From the NCBI GenBank assembly GCA_964434775.1, contig CAYSWH010000011.1, forward strand, positions 1 through 43,035: a stretch of DNA of 43,035 bases. The letters run 5' to 3'. Source of the stretch: CAYSWH01 sp964434775. GTDB lineage: Bacteria; Patescibacteriota; JACMRA01. Below are positions 25,024 through 33,727 of this stretch, piece by piece (within the stretch, counting starts at the first letter, position 1; every line of letters starts with the position of its first letter). The translations under genes and the position numbers were made by a program. The notes under the pieces were generated by a model. That model made no database searches, had not been told where the DNA came from, and worked only from the letters and a program-made list of their open reading frames with translations.

Positions 25024-26517
25024 ATGATTGATCTGAAAACGATCTTCTCCGGATTTAAGAGAAAAGATAATATACAAGCTCCACAAGTGGTATTACCCCC
25101 GCAAACAGAGTTTAGCAATAACAGTCAGGTAGAAAAACCGGAATTGGAGTTCCAAAAAGACAACGAAGAAAAGATTGAGTTTGATCGACAAATACCTGAA
25201 TTATACAGTTACTCCGGATCCCCGGCAGAAGAATATTATAACTTAGCAAAACAAGAATACGATAAAGGAAATTATGAAGCTGCTTTGTACGACTTCATCT
25301 TTATCGGACTTAATTTGGATATAAGATACAGACCGTTGTATGCACTTGCCATAGACTGTTTTGAAATGATGGAATGGTTTGAATTGGACCTTCTTTTTAA
25401 GAGTTTACTGGCCGACTCCTCTAATCCAAAGCGATACTTTGATATTGGAGTAAAATTCTTGGAAATGAAAATACCGTTTGTCTCAATTATATTCCTGGAA
25501 TACTTATATAAGTTTGCTCCAATGGATTTTGCTATTTTAGTGGAACTTTCGGTAGCCTACTGTAACAACCTACAACCAGAAAAGGCTAGAGAAATTTTAG
25601 CAAAGACACCAAAATTAAAGGAAGAGTTTTGGTTGGAATATCAATATCTATGGTCAGGCTTGTTGCTTGGAAACGACCAGGGTGTAGAAGACTTCATTCG
25701 TACTGCAAGGTACGCTCTTCAAAATGACAACAATGCTAAAGAAGAAATTAGTGAGCTTAATAAAATGGAGGAAGTGTACAATAGACTGAAGACATTTAGA
25801 GGCTACTCTCCGGTAGATCATATCCGAGATTGGCAATTCATTCAATATGGAAGTGTAGTTCTTGAATATAACGGTTATATAGGAGAAAGGCAGTCTTACA
25901 CTCTTTCTGGAAGGTATAATGATTACTGGATGAGTAAAGAAGATTTTGTTGTAGTTGTAGGCAAACTAGTACAGTTCACCACCTTCATGGGTGTTAAATT
26001 TAATGCCGTAGTCTCTACCGGAAGCAAAGACTCTCAAATAATCGCAAGAACTTTGGCTCTAGCATATGGGGTTGATTTTTGGATGATTACCGAAGATATA
26101 CTTGATCAGCCCGGCCTATTGATTGTGTCTGCAGACAGCTTGGAATTACAAACATGGTCCGAAAAGCTTTTCCAAGTTAAGAATAATCAGGTAGTCTTTT
26201 GTCTTAACCATTTCTGGACCAAACCGACAGGAATTACAGCTGATATTATAGGTGTTATGACAAAATTCTGTGGTCTGCCTTGGGATAAAAGAATACAAAC
26301 CAACCCAATGGCCGGACAAAACCGGACAGCCCTTCCGGATAATAGAGCTCCTATAGAAATTGCCCAGGATATTTTACAGACGACTACAGAAAAAAGTCCT
26401 TATTTTGACGATATGTTTGACTTCTACCAAAACAAAAAAGACTACTTAAAATTCAGAGACATCAGATATCCTATCAGATTACCGTTTGTCCTTGATAGTA
26501 AATTACAAATTAAATAA
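25024..26517 (+). CDS. TPR-containing hypothetical protein
   Basis: The 497-residue protein has a disordered charged N-terminus (about 10-60), then helical TPR-like repeats (about 67-240) beginning AEEYYNLAKQEYDKGNYEAA, and a C-terminal alpha/beta region (about 265-450) with DWQFIQYGSVVLEYNGYIG, FNAVVSTGSKDSQIIARTLALAYGV and QVVFCLNHFW. TPRs usually bind partner proteins. The C-terminal region may be a degenerate enzyme fold, but I cannot name it. No signal peptide or membrane segment. Confidence 0.78.
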   Translation: MIDLKTIFSGFKRKDNIQAPQVVLPPQTEFSNNSQVEKPELEFQKDNEEKIEFDRQIPELYSYSGSPAEEYYNLAKQEYDKGNYEAALYDFIFIGLNLDIRYRPLYALAIDCFEMMEWFELDLLFKSLLADSSNPKRYFDIGVKFLEMKIPFVSIIFLEYLYKFAPMDFAILVELSVAYCNNLQPEKAREILAKTPKLKEEFWLEYQYLWSGLLLGNDQGVEDFIRTARYALQNDNNAKEEISELNKMEEVYNRLKTFRGYSPVDHIRDWQFIQYGSVVLEYNGYIGERQSYTLSGRYNDYWMSKEDFVVVVGKLVQFTTFMGVKFNAVVSTGSKDSQIIARTLALAYGVDFWMITEDILDQPGLLIVSADSLELQTWSEKLFQVKNNQVVFCLNHFWTKPTGITADIIGVMTKFCGLPWDKRIQTNPMAGQNRTALPDNRAPIEIAQDILQTTTEKSPYFDDMFDFYQNKKDYLKFRDIRYPIRLPFVLDSKLQIK

Positions 26518-26665
26518 GCTAATAAATCTTTAGTTGCATTAAAACGATATTTTTTCGATGGGTTTTGAATAAAAAAATTCACCAAACCAAATTGAAATGC
26601 CAAAAAATCCTAAAAATTCTTTCAAAGTCAAGTTAGGTTATTATTAAGATAACAATTTAAGATAT

Positions 26666-27772
26666 TTAGCTGAAACTAAATCCGGTAAAATCAATAATTT
26701 TTCCGTCCTGCAAACAAATTTTCTTTACCTTTAAATGACTATCTTTACATTTGAGATAAGTATTTTTTCGAGAGCCCAGGTCTGTCTGAACCCATTCATT
26801 GCCTTGATAGATTACCTCTTCTAAAAAAGTATCTTTCCCTTCAAGCTCTGCTTCGACTATTTTAACCTCTTGTTTAAAGAATATGGAATTAAAGGAAGTT
26901 TTCGGAAAAGATAAATATGCTCTCCAGTGATTGTAGATTTTTTTGGCTGCCAAAGCTTGAGGATTGACCAACCTATCATCTTTGGTAAGCCTGGAAGAAT
27001 AAGTAGCCTGGTCTTCTACCTGCTGCGTTTGATAATCCGTATTTCCAAGTCTACCTATTATCTGATTGAAAGCTGCCAACGCCCAAGTATTCCTTCCCAC
27101 CTCAACAAGCTTTTCCATTTCGGAAAAATAATTGCTTTCATCTGACAAGGGCTTAGACAACTGAAACAAAACATTACCGGCATCCATTTTTTTGACTACC
27201 TCAATCCAAGTCAGGCCCACATCTTTATCACCGGCAAAAATACTGCTTTGTAAGGGCGTAGCTCCTCTATATTTTGGCAGGAGTGAAGGATGCCAATTGA
27301 CTAGACCATACCTTGGCTGTGATAAAACATTTGATTTAAGAATCTGTCCGTAAGAAACTACTACACCCAGGTCGTATTGGAAAGATTTATTTACTACAGC
27401 ACTTTCATTACAATTACTGACATCTTTAGGCTTATCCAAGGCAATTCCGTTTTTCTCTGCAAAAATCGATGTCGGGTTCTTAATTATTTTTTTTCTCAAT
27501 AATCTATCCGGCTGGGAAACCGCTAGAACCAAATCAATTTTTTTACTTTTTAGTGTCTTAATTTTATCCAGCTCTTTATTTATACATTCAAGATCAGTAT
27601 TAAACAACAATTCAACATCCTTATTTTCAAGATAAACCTTTAACCAGTCAATCTGAGACTTAACAACGTCAGAAAATGTTTCTCCATTGCAAACATTTAT
27701 TGAGTTGAGAATCTTTGCAGAAATGTCGGAAGATCCGAAAAAAACAATTTTTAGTTTATCTAACCCAGTCAT
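26666..27772 (-). CDS. fmt: Methionyl-tRNA formyltransferase with an N-terminal insertion
   Basis: The 368-residue protein starts LKIVFFGSSDISAKIL, has AVSQPDR (84-90), the catalytic N-W-H in GLVNWHPSLLPKYRGATPLQ, and VKKMDAGNVL with the catalytic aspartate, followed by the C-terminal tRNA-binding barrel (about 250-368). It formylates initiator Met-tRNA with 10-formyl-tetrahydrofolate. Between the first strand-helix unit and the QPDR strand lie about 50 extra residues (about 28-78, charged and helical) absent from typical Fmt, where QPDR comes near residue 36-39. Fmt normally has about 310-320 residues, so the insertion accounts for the excess. It lies 38 bases after the surface-protein gene. 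Confidence 0.9.
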   Translation of the reverse strand: MTGLDKLKIVFFGSSDISAKILNSINVCNGETFSDVVKSQIDWLKVYLENKDVELLFNTDLECINKELDKIKTLKSKKIDLVLAVSQPDRLLRKKIIKNPTSIFAEKNGIALDKPKDVSNCNESAVVNKSFQYDLGVVVSYGQILKSNVLSQPRYGLVNWHPSLLPKYRGATPLQSSIFAGDKDVGLTWIEVVKKMDAGNVLFQLSKPLSDESNYFSEMEKLVEVGRNTWALAAFNQIIGRLGNTDYQTQQVEDQATYSSRLTKDDRLVNPQALAAKKIYNHWRAYLSFPKTSFNSIFFKQEVKIVEAELEGKDTFLEEVIYQGNEWVQTDLGSRKNTYLKCKDSHLKVKKICLQDGKIIDFTGFSFS

Positions 27773-27810
27773 TACATGACAGAAAAGCTCTTTCCGGCGA
27801 TTTTTGTCAA

Positions 27811-29868
27811 TTATTTTAAACCTCCTCCTCGAATTTTAAATCTATTTTGATATCTGGAAAGATAATAGAAGCCCAGGGCTATCGTAGGAATAATTGTTAA
27901 CAGCACACCTGATAAAGTAGCCAAACCTCCACTTCTGCTGGTATCCCTATCTGCGGGATCGGCAGAAGAAGAATCACTTCCGGAACCACCCGCCCCGGAG
28001 CCCTGATTAGAGCCACCTGATCCGCCACCGGAGCTTCCACCGGAGCCACCTCCTTGGCCACCTCCTGAGCCAGATGCTCCCCCTGACCCTGTTGGATCAA
28101 TTGTATTCGAAGGAATTTTTTCAGGATCAATGGGCTTATCACTGGGCTGAATTACAAAACTATAGGAAGATTGTGAATCTGATATATCTGTAGGTGATTG
28201 TATAATTGCCGTATTAGTAACCTCACCCGGACTGGCAACTGTTTTTAGTTTGACTGTCATAGTTACACTATTTTGCTCTGCAGGCTCCACCACCCCAAGT
28301 TCCCAAACTACATATGGCAAATTGTTTGAATTACAACCGCCCGAACAACTGACAAACTCTAAATTTCTATCCAAGGTAGTAATTACTTTAGTAGCTGCTG
28401 CAGGAACATCACTACTATTAGAGTAAACATATGTATAAATCAATTCATCATCACTACCCTGCTTTAAAGAGGATTTATCACCGGTGGTAATAATTTTTAA
28501 ATTTGCCTGTCCAGGCCCGGTATCTGTCTCACTAACTGTTATTGAAACTTTTGCAGTGTTTGAAACTTGACCTCTGTTGTCCTTAATATTATAGGTAAAA
28601 AAATCTTGGCCGGAAAAATCCAGTTCAGGAGTATAAATAACTCCTCCATAACTAGTAGTATCCAAACTACCGTAAATCGGGTTCTCCACTATGGAAATCG
28701 ATGACGGGTCCAAACTTCCGTCCGGATCTGAGTCATTTGCACCAACATTGATAGTTACCGGAACATTCTGAACCGTAGCCGCAGTGTCGTCAACTGCAGT
28801 TGGCGACTCATTAGGTATGGTAGTATCAAAAACACTAATTAAAACAAAGGCTTCGTTGGAGAAAGCCCCTTCTCCGTTAGCTACTCTATAAGTGAAGGAA
28901 TCTTCACCACTATAGCCTCCGTCAGGGGTATAATTTATTATTCCGGAACCACCTTGGGTTACAGCTGCCACACCATTTGCCGGTTGATTAGTAATCTCAA
29001 GCGTATTAGGATCGATCGAACCTGAGGCAATTGAATCATTATCCAAAACATTTATTGTAACAGGAGTGTTCATATTTGTACTAACTGCATCAGCATTGGC
29101 AATCGGAGGCTCTTCCCCTCCGCCGGTATCACACATATTAGGATCAGTAGGGTCAGCAATGATCAAATTGAATACTTTACTGGGAAGCGGATCCAAACCG
29201 GCCCCATCATTACCAACATTTACATACTCCTGAAAAACCAACCTTGCTTGAGTTCCTATGTCATCACATGTAGCTTCAGAAAGCACCACATTTAAGCTAA
29301 GACATCCTTGATGCTCTGCAAAAAGTTCACGATCGCCGCTATTATCTCCTGTTTGACTACCGCTATTCCTTGCAGTTTGTAAATTGTATTCAAACAAACT
29401 ACCTGTCCCCAAGTTTGCTACTCCAAATTTCTGATTTTCATTCATCTCACCACTACAAGATACGACAAAGTCCCCATTACTAATGTAGAGATTATAAGGA
29501 TCATCGGGATCATCGGGATCCGGCGCCGGTTTATTGGGATGACCGGGCCAAGGGACATACCAATCTTCAACTGAGTTTGTGTCTATGGAAAATAACCCGG
29601 CACCTTGTATTTCCAACCTTGATAGAGCATTACGGTCAGCAAAATCATCCGCCTTATATGGAAAAACCAGTGTTTGTGCTGATCCGTCCAAAGGTATGCT
29701 TATATCACCCATTGGCACTTCTTCTCCGGCGGCCGTGGCATCAGAATCCCGATCATCTAAAACCTGAGAAGTCAGAATGGACAATCCCAAAAGGAAAGAA
29801 AAGCACATTCCTAGTGCAATCAGATATTTGGGTTTAATTATTAATTTTGGAGAAAATTTTTGTTTCAT
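27811..29868 (-). CDS. Large secreted, membrane-anchored surface protein with cadherin-like and DUF11-type domains
   Basis: The 685-residue protein has an N-terminal signal or anchor (about 14-36), an Asp/Pro-rich first region, two tandem cadherin/Big_9-like domains (about 253-345 and 350-447; each has VxNxNVPVTINVxxND-type openings and a (G/S)xDxFTYxxxDxxG-type ending), a DUF11-like domain (about 452-562, ANLKIITTGDKSSLKQGSDD ...), a low-complexity Gly/Ser linker (about 590-640) and a C-terminal membrane helix (about 648-672) with a basic tail (RFKIRGGG). The layout is that of a cell-surface adhesin or wall protein; the linker would span the envelope. Cysteines at the first region and DUF11 domain may form disulfides, which would suit the redox operon at 0.2-2.4 kb. 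Confidence 0.88.
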   Translation of the reverse strand: MKQKFSPKLIIKPKYLIALGMCFSFLLGLSILTSQVLDDRDSDATAAGEEVPMGDISIPLDGSAQTLVFPYKADDFADRNALSRLEIQGAGLFSIDTNSVEDWYVPWPGHPNKPAPDPDDPDDPYNLYISNGDFVVSCSGEMNENQKFGVANLGTGSLFEYNLQTARNSGSQTGDNSGDRELFAEHQGCLSLNVVLSEATCDDIGTQARLVFQEYVNVGNDGAGLDPLPSKVFNLIIADPTDPNMCDTGGGEEPPIANADAVSTNMNTPVTINVLDNDSIASGSIDPNTLEITNQPANGVAAVTQGGSGIINYTPDGGYSGEDSFTYRVANGEGAFSNEAFVLISVFDTTIPNESPTAVDDTAATVQNVPVTINVGANDSDPDGSLDPSSISIVENPIYGSLDTTSYGGVIYTPELDFSGQDFFTYNIKDNRGQVSNTAKVSITVSETDTGPGQANLKIITTGDKSSLKQGSDDELIYTYVYSNSSDVPAAATKVITTLDRNLEFVSCSGGCNSNNLPYVVWELGVVEPAEQNSVTMTVKLKTVASPGEVTNTAIIQSPTDISDSQSSYSFVIQPSDKPIDPEKIPSNTIDPTGSGGASGSGGGQGGGSGGSSGGGSGGSNQGSGAGGSGSDSSSADPADRDTSRSGGLATLSGVLLTIIPTIALGFYYLSRYQNRFKIRGGGLK

Positions 29869-29914
29869 ATTTATTTATATTCACAAAACGGGTCAATTTT
29901 TGTTTTACTATCTT

Positions 29915-29943
29915 AGTATACCACAGGATTATTTTTTAATCAA
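29915..29943 (-). promoter_or_regulatory. Promoter of the surface-protein gene
   Basis: On the minus strand TTGATT (29943-29938), 17 bases, TATACT (29920-29915), preceded by TGG to give an extended -10 box. The leader is about 40 bases. Confidence 0.7.
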
Positions 29944-29958
29944 CGGTTAAAAATATTT

Positions 29959-31233
29959 TTATAACACTGTTTCTAAAGATCTATCCTGATTATCTTTAAC
30001 CCAAATACGGAGATTGGGAGGAAAGTCCTCTTTTTGCAGATACTGCCAAAAATGTTCATTGTTTTTCAGATTTTTAAATAATTTCTTTTTATAGCTAAAA
30101 TAGCGAACCGCTCCTTGTGACTTGGGTACTTTATCTTGATCTATTCTTAACCAGTCTTCACCGACAAAAATAACTCCCTGTAAATAGTCTGACTGCCTTA
30201 GTTTTTCGATTTGCTCAAATACTTTACCAAAACCTCCCTCTGATTTATCCAAACCGGGAATTCGATTTATTACCAACAAATGTCTAGGTGGCAGAATACC
30301 TCCGTCTGATTTATACATCTTTAGTTCCTCATAGCCTCCTTCTTGCTTGATTTTTTGAATATAATTTATGAAAAGCCTTATTTCTGAGAGAAAGCTAAGT
30401 ACTTGGGTTTGGTTGTTTTGATCTGCTTGATATATTAGATTTCCAAAATTCGAGACCTTCTTTTGAACAAAATAATCAGCAGGCAATATTTCTTCAATAT
30501 TCTTATTTTTTTCCTTTAAACAAAGCCTATCTATGGATAAATAATTTTCTTTTATGACTTCGTATAAAGATATGATTGTTGCTATTTTATGAGGTAAAAA
30601 GTACCTAGATGATTGTAAGACTGATTTTTTATTAGAACCCTCGAAAACTTGTAAATCAAAATCGAAATTTCTTTGGGAGCTAAACCTACTAACCTGCCAA
30701 AACCCTTTCAAATTCTCAACTAATAACGTTGTGTCATTGACGGTCGTGGCCAGAACTGTTTTGGATTTAATTTCTAAATTTCGTAAAATAGCTGTTAAGT
30801 CGTCATTATTGGAGTTTATACGAATAGATTCGGCTACTTTGTGAAGGCTGCAGTTTGGAGGAAAAGAGTCCAAATTACTTTCCTTTTCAAAATCACTCTC
30901 AAAACTGTCCAAATTTATCAAAAAAATACTTTCATCATCCCGGGAGGAAGTAATTTTGTTGCTATAAAATGAGTCTAAGGACTGAAGGAAGACGGCTTCC
31001 TTTGCAAGACTATCAAAAAACTTAGAATGAGCGTTACCTGAATTAATAACTTGCCATCTGTTATCTTGAAATAAAGAAGTTAGTAAATTTTCCAAAATGT
31101 AGTTTTCTTGCTTACTTCCAAGAAGGGCTAGAGACTTTAGATTTTCATTGTAAGTCTTAAAATACTGATTCTTTATGTTTTGAGTGGAAAAATCGGCAAT
31201 TTTATTTAGCACCCTACTCTTTATTTTTCTCAT
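29959..31233 (-). CDS. Hypothetical protein
   Basis: The frame of 424 codons from ATG 31233 encodes a soluble protein rich in Lys, Asn, Ser and Leu. A TTG at 31269 would add 12 hydrophobic residues (LGRFFWYILYF), giving a possible membrane-attached N-terminus; the ATG is preferred. A central block (about 215-300) is helical; the C-terminal block has the strands HLLVINRIPGLDKSEGG and LQGVIFVGEDWL. I do not recognise the family. It ends 16 bases before the surface-protein promoter region, and its start is divergent from tRNA-Ala. Confidence 0.75.
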   Translation of the reverse strand: MRKIKSRVLNKIADFSTQNIKNQYFKTYNENLKSLALLGSKQENYILENLLTSLFQDNRWQVINSGNAHSKFFDSLAKEAVFLQSLDSFYSNKITSSRDDESIFLINLDSFESDFEKESNLDSFPPNCSLHKVAESIRINSNNDDLTAILRNLEIKSKTVLATTVNDTTLLVENLKGFWQVSRFSSQRNFDFDLQVFEGSNKKSVLQSSRYFLPHKIATIISLYEVIKENYLSIDRLCLKEKNKNIEEILPADYFVQKKVSNFGNLIYQADQNNQTQVLSFLSEIRLFINYIQKIKQEGGYEELKMYKSDGGILPPRHLLVINRIPGLDKSEGGFGKVFEQIEKLRQSDYLQGVIFVGEDWLRIDQDKVPKSQGAVRYFSYKKKLFKNLKNNEHFWQYLQKEDFPPNLRIWVKDNQDRSLETVL

Positions 31234-31328
31234 AAAATACAGGATATACCAAAAAAACCTTCCTAGCAAGAGCCGTTTGAAAAAGGCCTAAAAACGAATA
31301 AAAAAAATCAAAGGAACGCCTTTCAAAA

Positions 31329-31370
31329 AAGCTTCGAAGCTTGACAAAAACGGTATATTTCGCCAAGAAT
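31329..31370 (+). promoter_or_regulatory. tRNA-Ala promoter with an overlapping 14-bp palindrome
   Basis: TTGACA (31341-31346) with a weak -10 AAGAAT (31365-31370) at 18-base spacing precedes the tRNA at 31390. The perfect palindrome AAGCTTCGAAGCTT (31329-31342) overlaps the first two bases of the -35 box, an operator-like position. Confidence 0.5.
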
Positions 31371-31389
31371 TATGCATATTAGCACTCAA

Positions 31390-31466
31390 GGGCCTTTAGC
31401 TCATTTGGCTAGAGCGCATCCATGGCATGGATGAGGCGACCGGTTCGAATCCGGTAAGGTCCACCA
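31390..31466 (+). tRNA. tRNA-Ala (anticodon GGC)
   Basis: A full cloverleaf of 77 bases with encoded CCA: acceptor GGGCCTT/AAGGTCC, D stem GCTC/GAGC, anticodon stem CATCC/GGATG with loop ATGGCAT (anticodon GGC), T stem ACCGG/CCGGT with loop TTCGAAT. The third acceptor pair is G3-U70, the identity element read by alanyl-tRNA synthetase. It reads GCC and GCU codons. Confidence 0.97.
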
Positions 31467-31480
31467 AATAAAATTTTTTA

Positions 31481-31501
31481 CGGCCGAAAGAGCCGCTTTT
31501 T
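31481..31501 (+). terminator. Intrinsic terminator of tRNA-Ala
   Basis: CGGC and GCCG form a four-pair stem around CGAAAGA, then C and five T. It begins 14 bases after the tRNA. Confidence 0.65.
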
Positions 31502-31533
31502 GCGAGATAAAAATAACAACATAAGAAAGCAGT

Positions 31534-31659
31534 TATACTCAAATAAATTCAGATTAGGACATTTTATTTGTTTATCAATGTCCAAAAAGATCTTGGAAAA
31601 GAGTCAAACTGGTGATTGGCGATTTCAAAAAAGTCCCAATCCGGTCTGAGTTGAGTATA
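31534..31659. repeat. 126-bp miniature element with 27-base inverted ends
   Basis: The left end reads TATACTCAA ... TCAGA ... TTAGGAC (31534-31560). The complement of the right end reads TATACTCAA ... TCAGA ... TTGGGAC (31633-31659). The first nine bases are identical and the rest partly so. An internal GGACATT/AATGTCC hairpin lies at 31557-31583. No coding frame. TATA at both ends would fit TA target-site duplication, as with IS630-like elements, but this is inference. The gap 31502-32024 holds only this element, copy B and the following terminator. Confidence 0.55.
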
Positions 31660-31709
31660 CGGTGTTTGATCAAATCAACCTAACGTAGAGAATATTTTTA
31701 ACAATCATA

Positions 31710-31861
31710 TTATAGCTAACTCCTCTTAAACCTAGACATTTTCAAATTCCACTCCGTCACTTGCCAATTGGTCATCCTGAATTTATTTCAGGATCTATTC
31801 GAAAAGATGTCGAAACGAGTTCGCCGTGACAGGTGTATAGGTTATATTCGGATAGACTATA
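31710..31861. repeat. Miniature inverted-terminus element, copy B
   Basis: Read on the minus strand it begins TATAGTCTATCC and ends in GTTAGCTATAA, and matches copy A (18908-19127) through nearly its whole length, including the ATCCTGAA-ATAAA-TTCAGGAT palindrome. It lacks the 67 or so central bases found in A and differs at scattered positions. It is inverted relative to A and about 12.6 kb away. Confidence 0.75.
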
Positions 31862-31962
31862 CTGTATAAAAAATCACACTACTTTTCTTATTTTTCTTTC
31901 GTGAGATAATTATAATATCATTTCCAATAATAATCTCAGTTTCTGCAGTCAAACTCTGCAAT

Positions 31963-31986
31963 AAAAAAACCGACCTTCGTGGCCCG
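31963..31986 (-). terminator. Probable terminator of the minus-strand gene 32025-32684
   Basis: On the minus strand CGGGCC and GGTCGG pair (one mismatch, one G-U) around ACGAA, followed by seven T. It lies 39 bases past the stop codon. Confidence 0.55.
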
Positions 31987-32024
31987 TTGTGTTTATCAAA
32001 AAAGTGTGGATAAGTAGTTTTTCA

Positions 32025-32684
32025 CTAAAAGTACCCGTTATCTTCTGTCTTAGCTGCATCTTTAAATTCGCTGAGATCATCCAAATTGTCAGCTACACCA
32101 TGGTTTTCACTGCCATTCTCGTTGACGGTCTGCTTTACTACACTGCTAAAAGCACCCCAAAGCGGAGTAGAATTCTTGGGAATTATAATTGCGATCTCGT
32201 CGCCGACTTGAAGGTTAAAGTTTTTCATGGCAAAAGTAGCACTGGCTTTGAGGATTTTGACCGGCTGGCTAAACTCGTCTACCAAACAAACATAGTTGTC
32301 TCCCTCAATGGAGAAAGTTCCCACCACTCTTTCCCTTGGAGCTGGTTGAATTAGTTTGTATATTTCTCGTTCGTTAGTCAGAATCCATTTCATCCTGTCA
32401 CCGATTACAAGTTGTGTTTTACTGGCATAATTCTGAGGCACTGAATAGATTTGCCCGTTGTCTCCAACCATGTTTTCTCCGTCAAAATAACCCTCAACTA
32501 CCTCCATAGCTCTATCTTCTTCCGGATTAACAGGAGTTTTGACTTGGGGCTGTGCAACTGTTTGACCGTTGGTTTTTAGACCTTTTTCGTCATTAATTTG
32601 CTGTAGAAGATTTTTGGCGGTTTTTAAGTTATTCTCAGCAATCTCTAAAATACTAAGAATATTATTGATTTTCTTTGATGACAT
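32025..32684 (-). CDS. Hypothetical protein with coiled-coil N-terminus
   Basis: The 219-residue protein has an N-terminal helix (about 5-35, SILEIAENNLKTAKNLLQQI), a Pro/Val/Gln linker, and a beta-rich middle (about 62-170) in which EVVEGYFDGENMVGDNGQIY, YASKTQLVIGDRMKW, RVVGTFSIEGDNYVCLV and VGDEIAIIIPKN look like one or two small barrels. The acidic tail is disordered. I recall similar proteins in Patescibacteria genomes but cannot name a function. It has a terminator of its own and no signal peptide. Confidence 0.78.
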   Translation of the reverse strand: MSSKKINNILSILEIAENNLKTAKNLLQQINDEKGLKTNGQTVAQPQVKTPVNPEEDRAMEVVEGYFDGENMVGDNGQIYSVPQNYASKTQLVIGDRMKWILTNEREIYKLIQPAPRERVVGTFSIEGDNYVCLVDEFSQPVKILKASATFAMKNFNLQVGDEIAIIIPKNSTPLWGAFSSVVKQTVNENGSENHGVADNLDDLSEFKDAAKTEDNGYF

Positions 32685-32863
32685 ATTAATTGTATATTTA
32701 TTTTGACTGTTTGTTTATTTGCCCTCAGTTTTTATATTTTTCCATCCGTAGTTTAGCCGGTAATACACAAACACTAAACAATAATACAAGTGTAAGCATA
32801 ATTGAGGATTATGTCAATATAATTTTGTCAATTTTTGCCCGATATATTTTAATATTTAACAAC

Positions 32864-33589
32864 TTAAATAGCACAAAAAATTCTTAGGTTGTTTGTTATA
32901 GCTGCAGCGTGAGTAAATTGGGTGGTGTTAAGATAACTTCTGTTAATCTGGTGCAAAAGATTTAAAATAATTTTATGAGGTTCCAATTCAGGATGTCTCA
33001 GAGCAGTCAATCCGGTATTCAGGTAATTTTTAAACAGTTCCGACTGCAAGTAGTTCATCAAAAAATTACGCTTGACTTCCACACTCTCGATCCCATCAAA
33101 AATTTGTCCGGTTTTGTCCAAAAAAATTCTAACAATCTGATCTCCGTCCTCATTAATCCCGAAATCAATATGCCTATTCCCAAGCATGCTTAACTGAAAA
33201 GGATGGGAAATTTCATGCAAATGATTAATGGGCGGAACTTTCTGAGGCGGGAGTGGTTTTGGAATGGCTCCTCCCAAAATAGCCGGGTTACTCAAAACAC
33301 TTGCACTTAAAAGAGGTTTTGGTTTTTCTTTAGAGAGTTTGGCAGCCAGCTTGGAAAGCATATCTTCTTGCTTCTGCGGATTTTCCGTCTCTACAAATCT
33401 TTCTTTAAGATTTTGCTTCAAGATGTTGATTTGCTGCATTACCGGAGGAATCATTCCGGTCATGATGTTCTGTTTTAACTTAAGCTTATCCAAAGGCGAC
33501 AACCGATTCAGATTAGCTATTAAAAATGCCTTGTCAGACTCATTTAAAAAAGGACTGCCTTGGATTAAGTGGTTTATTTCTATACCCAT
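32864..33589 (-). CDS. Hypothetical protein
   Basis: A 241-residue protein from ATG 33589. The N-terminal 80 residues are helical (LNESDKAFLIANLNRLSPLDKLKLKQNI), a Pro-rich linker (about 92-122, PKPLPPQKVPPI) follows, and the C-terminal half is mixed. It has its own promoter, divergent from EF-G, and is followed by the preceding entry's gene on the same strand 179 bases away. Family unknown. Confidence 0.75.
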   Translation of the reverse strand: MGIEINHLIQGSPFLNESDKAFLIANLNRLSPLDKLKLKQNIMTGMIPPVMQQINILKQNLKERFVETENPQKQEDMLSKLAAKLSKEKPKPLLSASVLSNPAILGGAIPKPLPPQKVPPINHLHEISHPFQLSMLGNRHIDFGINEDGDQIVRIFLDKTGQIFDGIESVEVKRNFLMNYLQSELFKNYLNTGLTALRHPELEPHKIILNLLHQINRSYLNTTQFTHAAAITNNLRIFCAI

Positions 33590-33623
33590 GAAGCTTATAG
33601 CTTACTTTTTTAGAATATATTAA

Positions 33624-33652
33624 ATTATTAATGAATCAATGATTTTAGTCAA
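33624..33652 (-). promoter_or_regulatory. Promoter of the gene at 32864-33589
   Basis: Minus-strand TTGACT (33652-33647), 17 bases, AATAAT (33629-33624). Leader about 28 bases. It lies back to back with the fusA promoter. Confidence 0.5.
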
Positions 33653-33688
33653 AAAATGCCTTTCTTGACAAACTGATGAAAAGAATAC

Positions 33689-33716
33689 TTGCTTTCCAGG
33701 AAAGAGTTATTATAAT
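33689..33716 (+). promoter_or_regulatory. Promoter of fusA, near-leaderless layout
   Basis: TTGCTT (33689-33694), 16 bases, perfect TATAAT (33711-33716). The ATG at 33728 follows after 11 bases, so the leader is about four or five bases. Confidence 0.65.
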
Positions 33717-33727
33717 TTAAACATATT

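Noticed and set aside
26565..26600. AT-rich imperfect hairpin between the convergent TPR and fmt genes
   Set aside because: Stem interrupted and without a clear T-tract; too weak to call a terminator.
31379..31387. TTAGCACTC, an exact left half of CIRCE, just before tRNA-Ala
   Set aside because: The matching right arm GAGTGCTAA is absent at the required nine-base spacing; a chance half-site.
32985..32998. AATTCAGGATGTC, resembling the core of the miniature elements
   Set aside because: It lies inside the coding frame at 32864-33589 and lacks the palindromic partner and ends.
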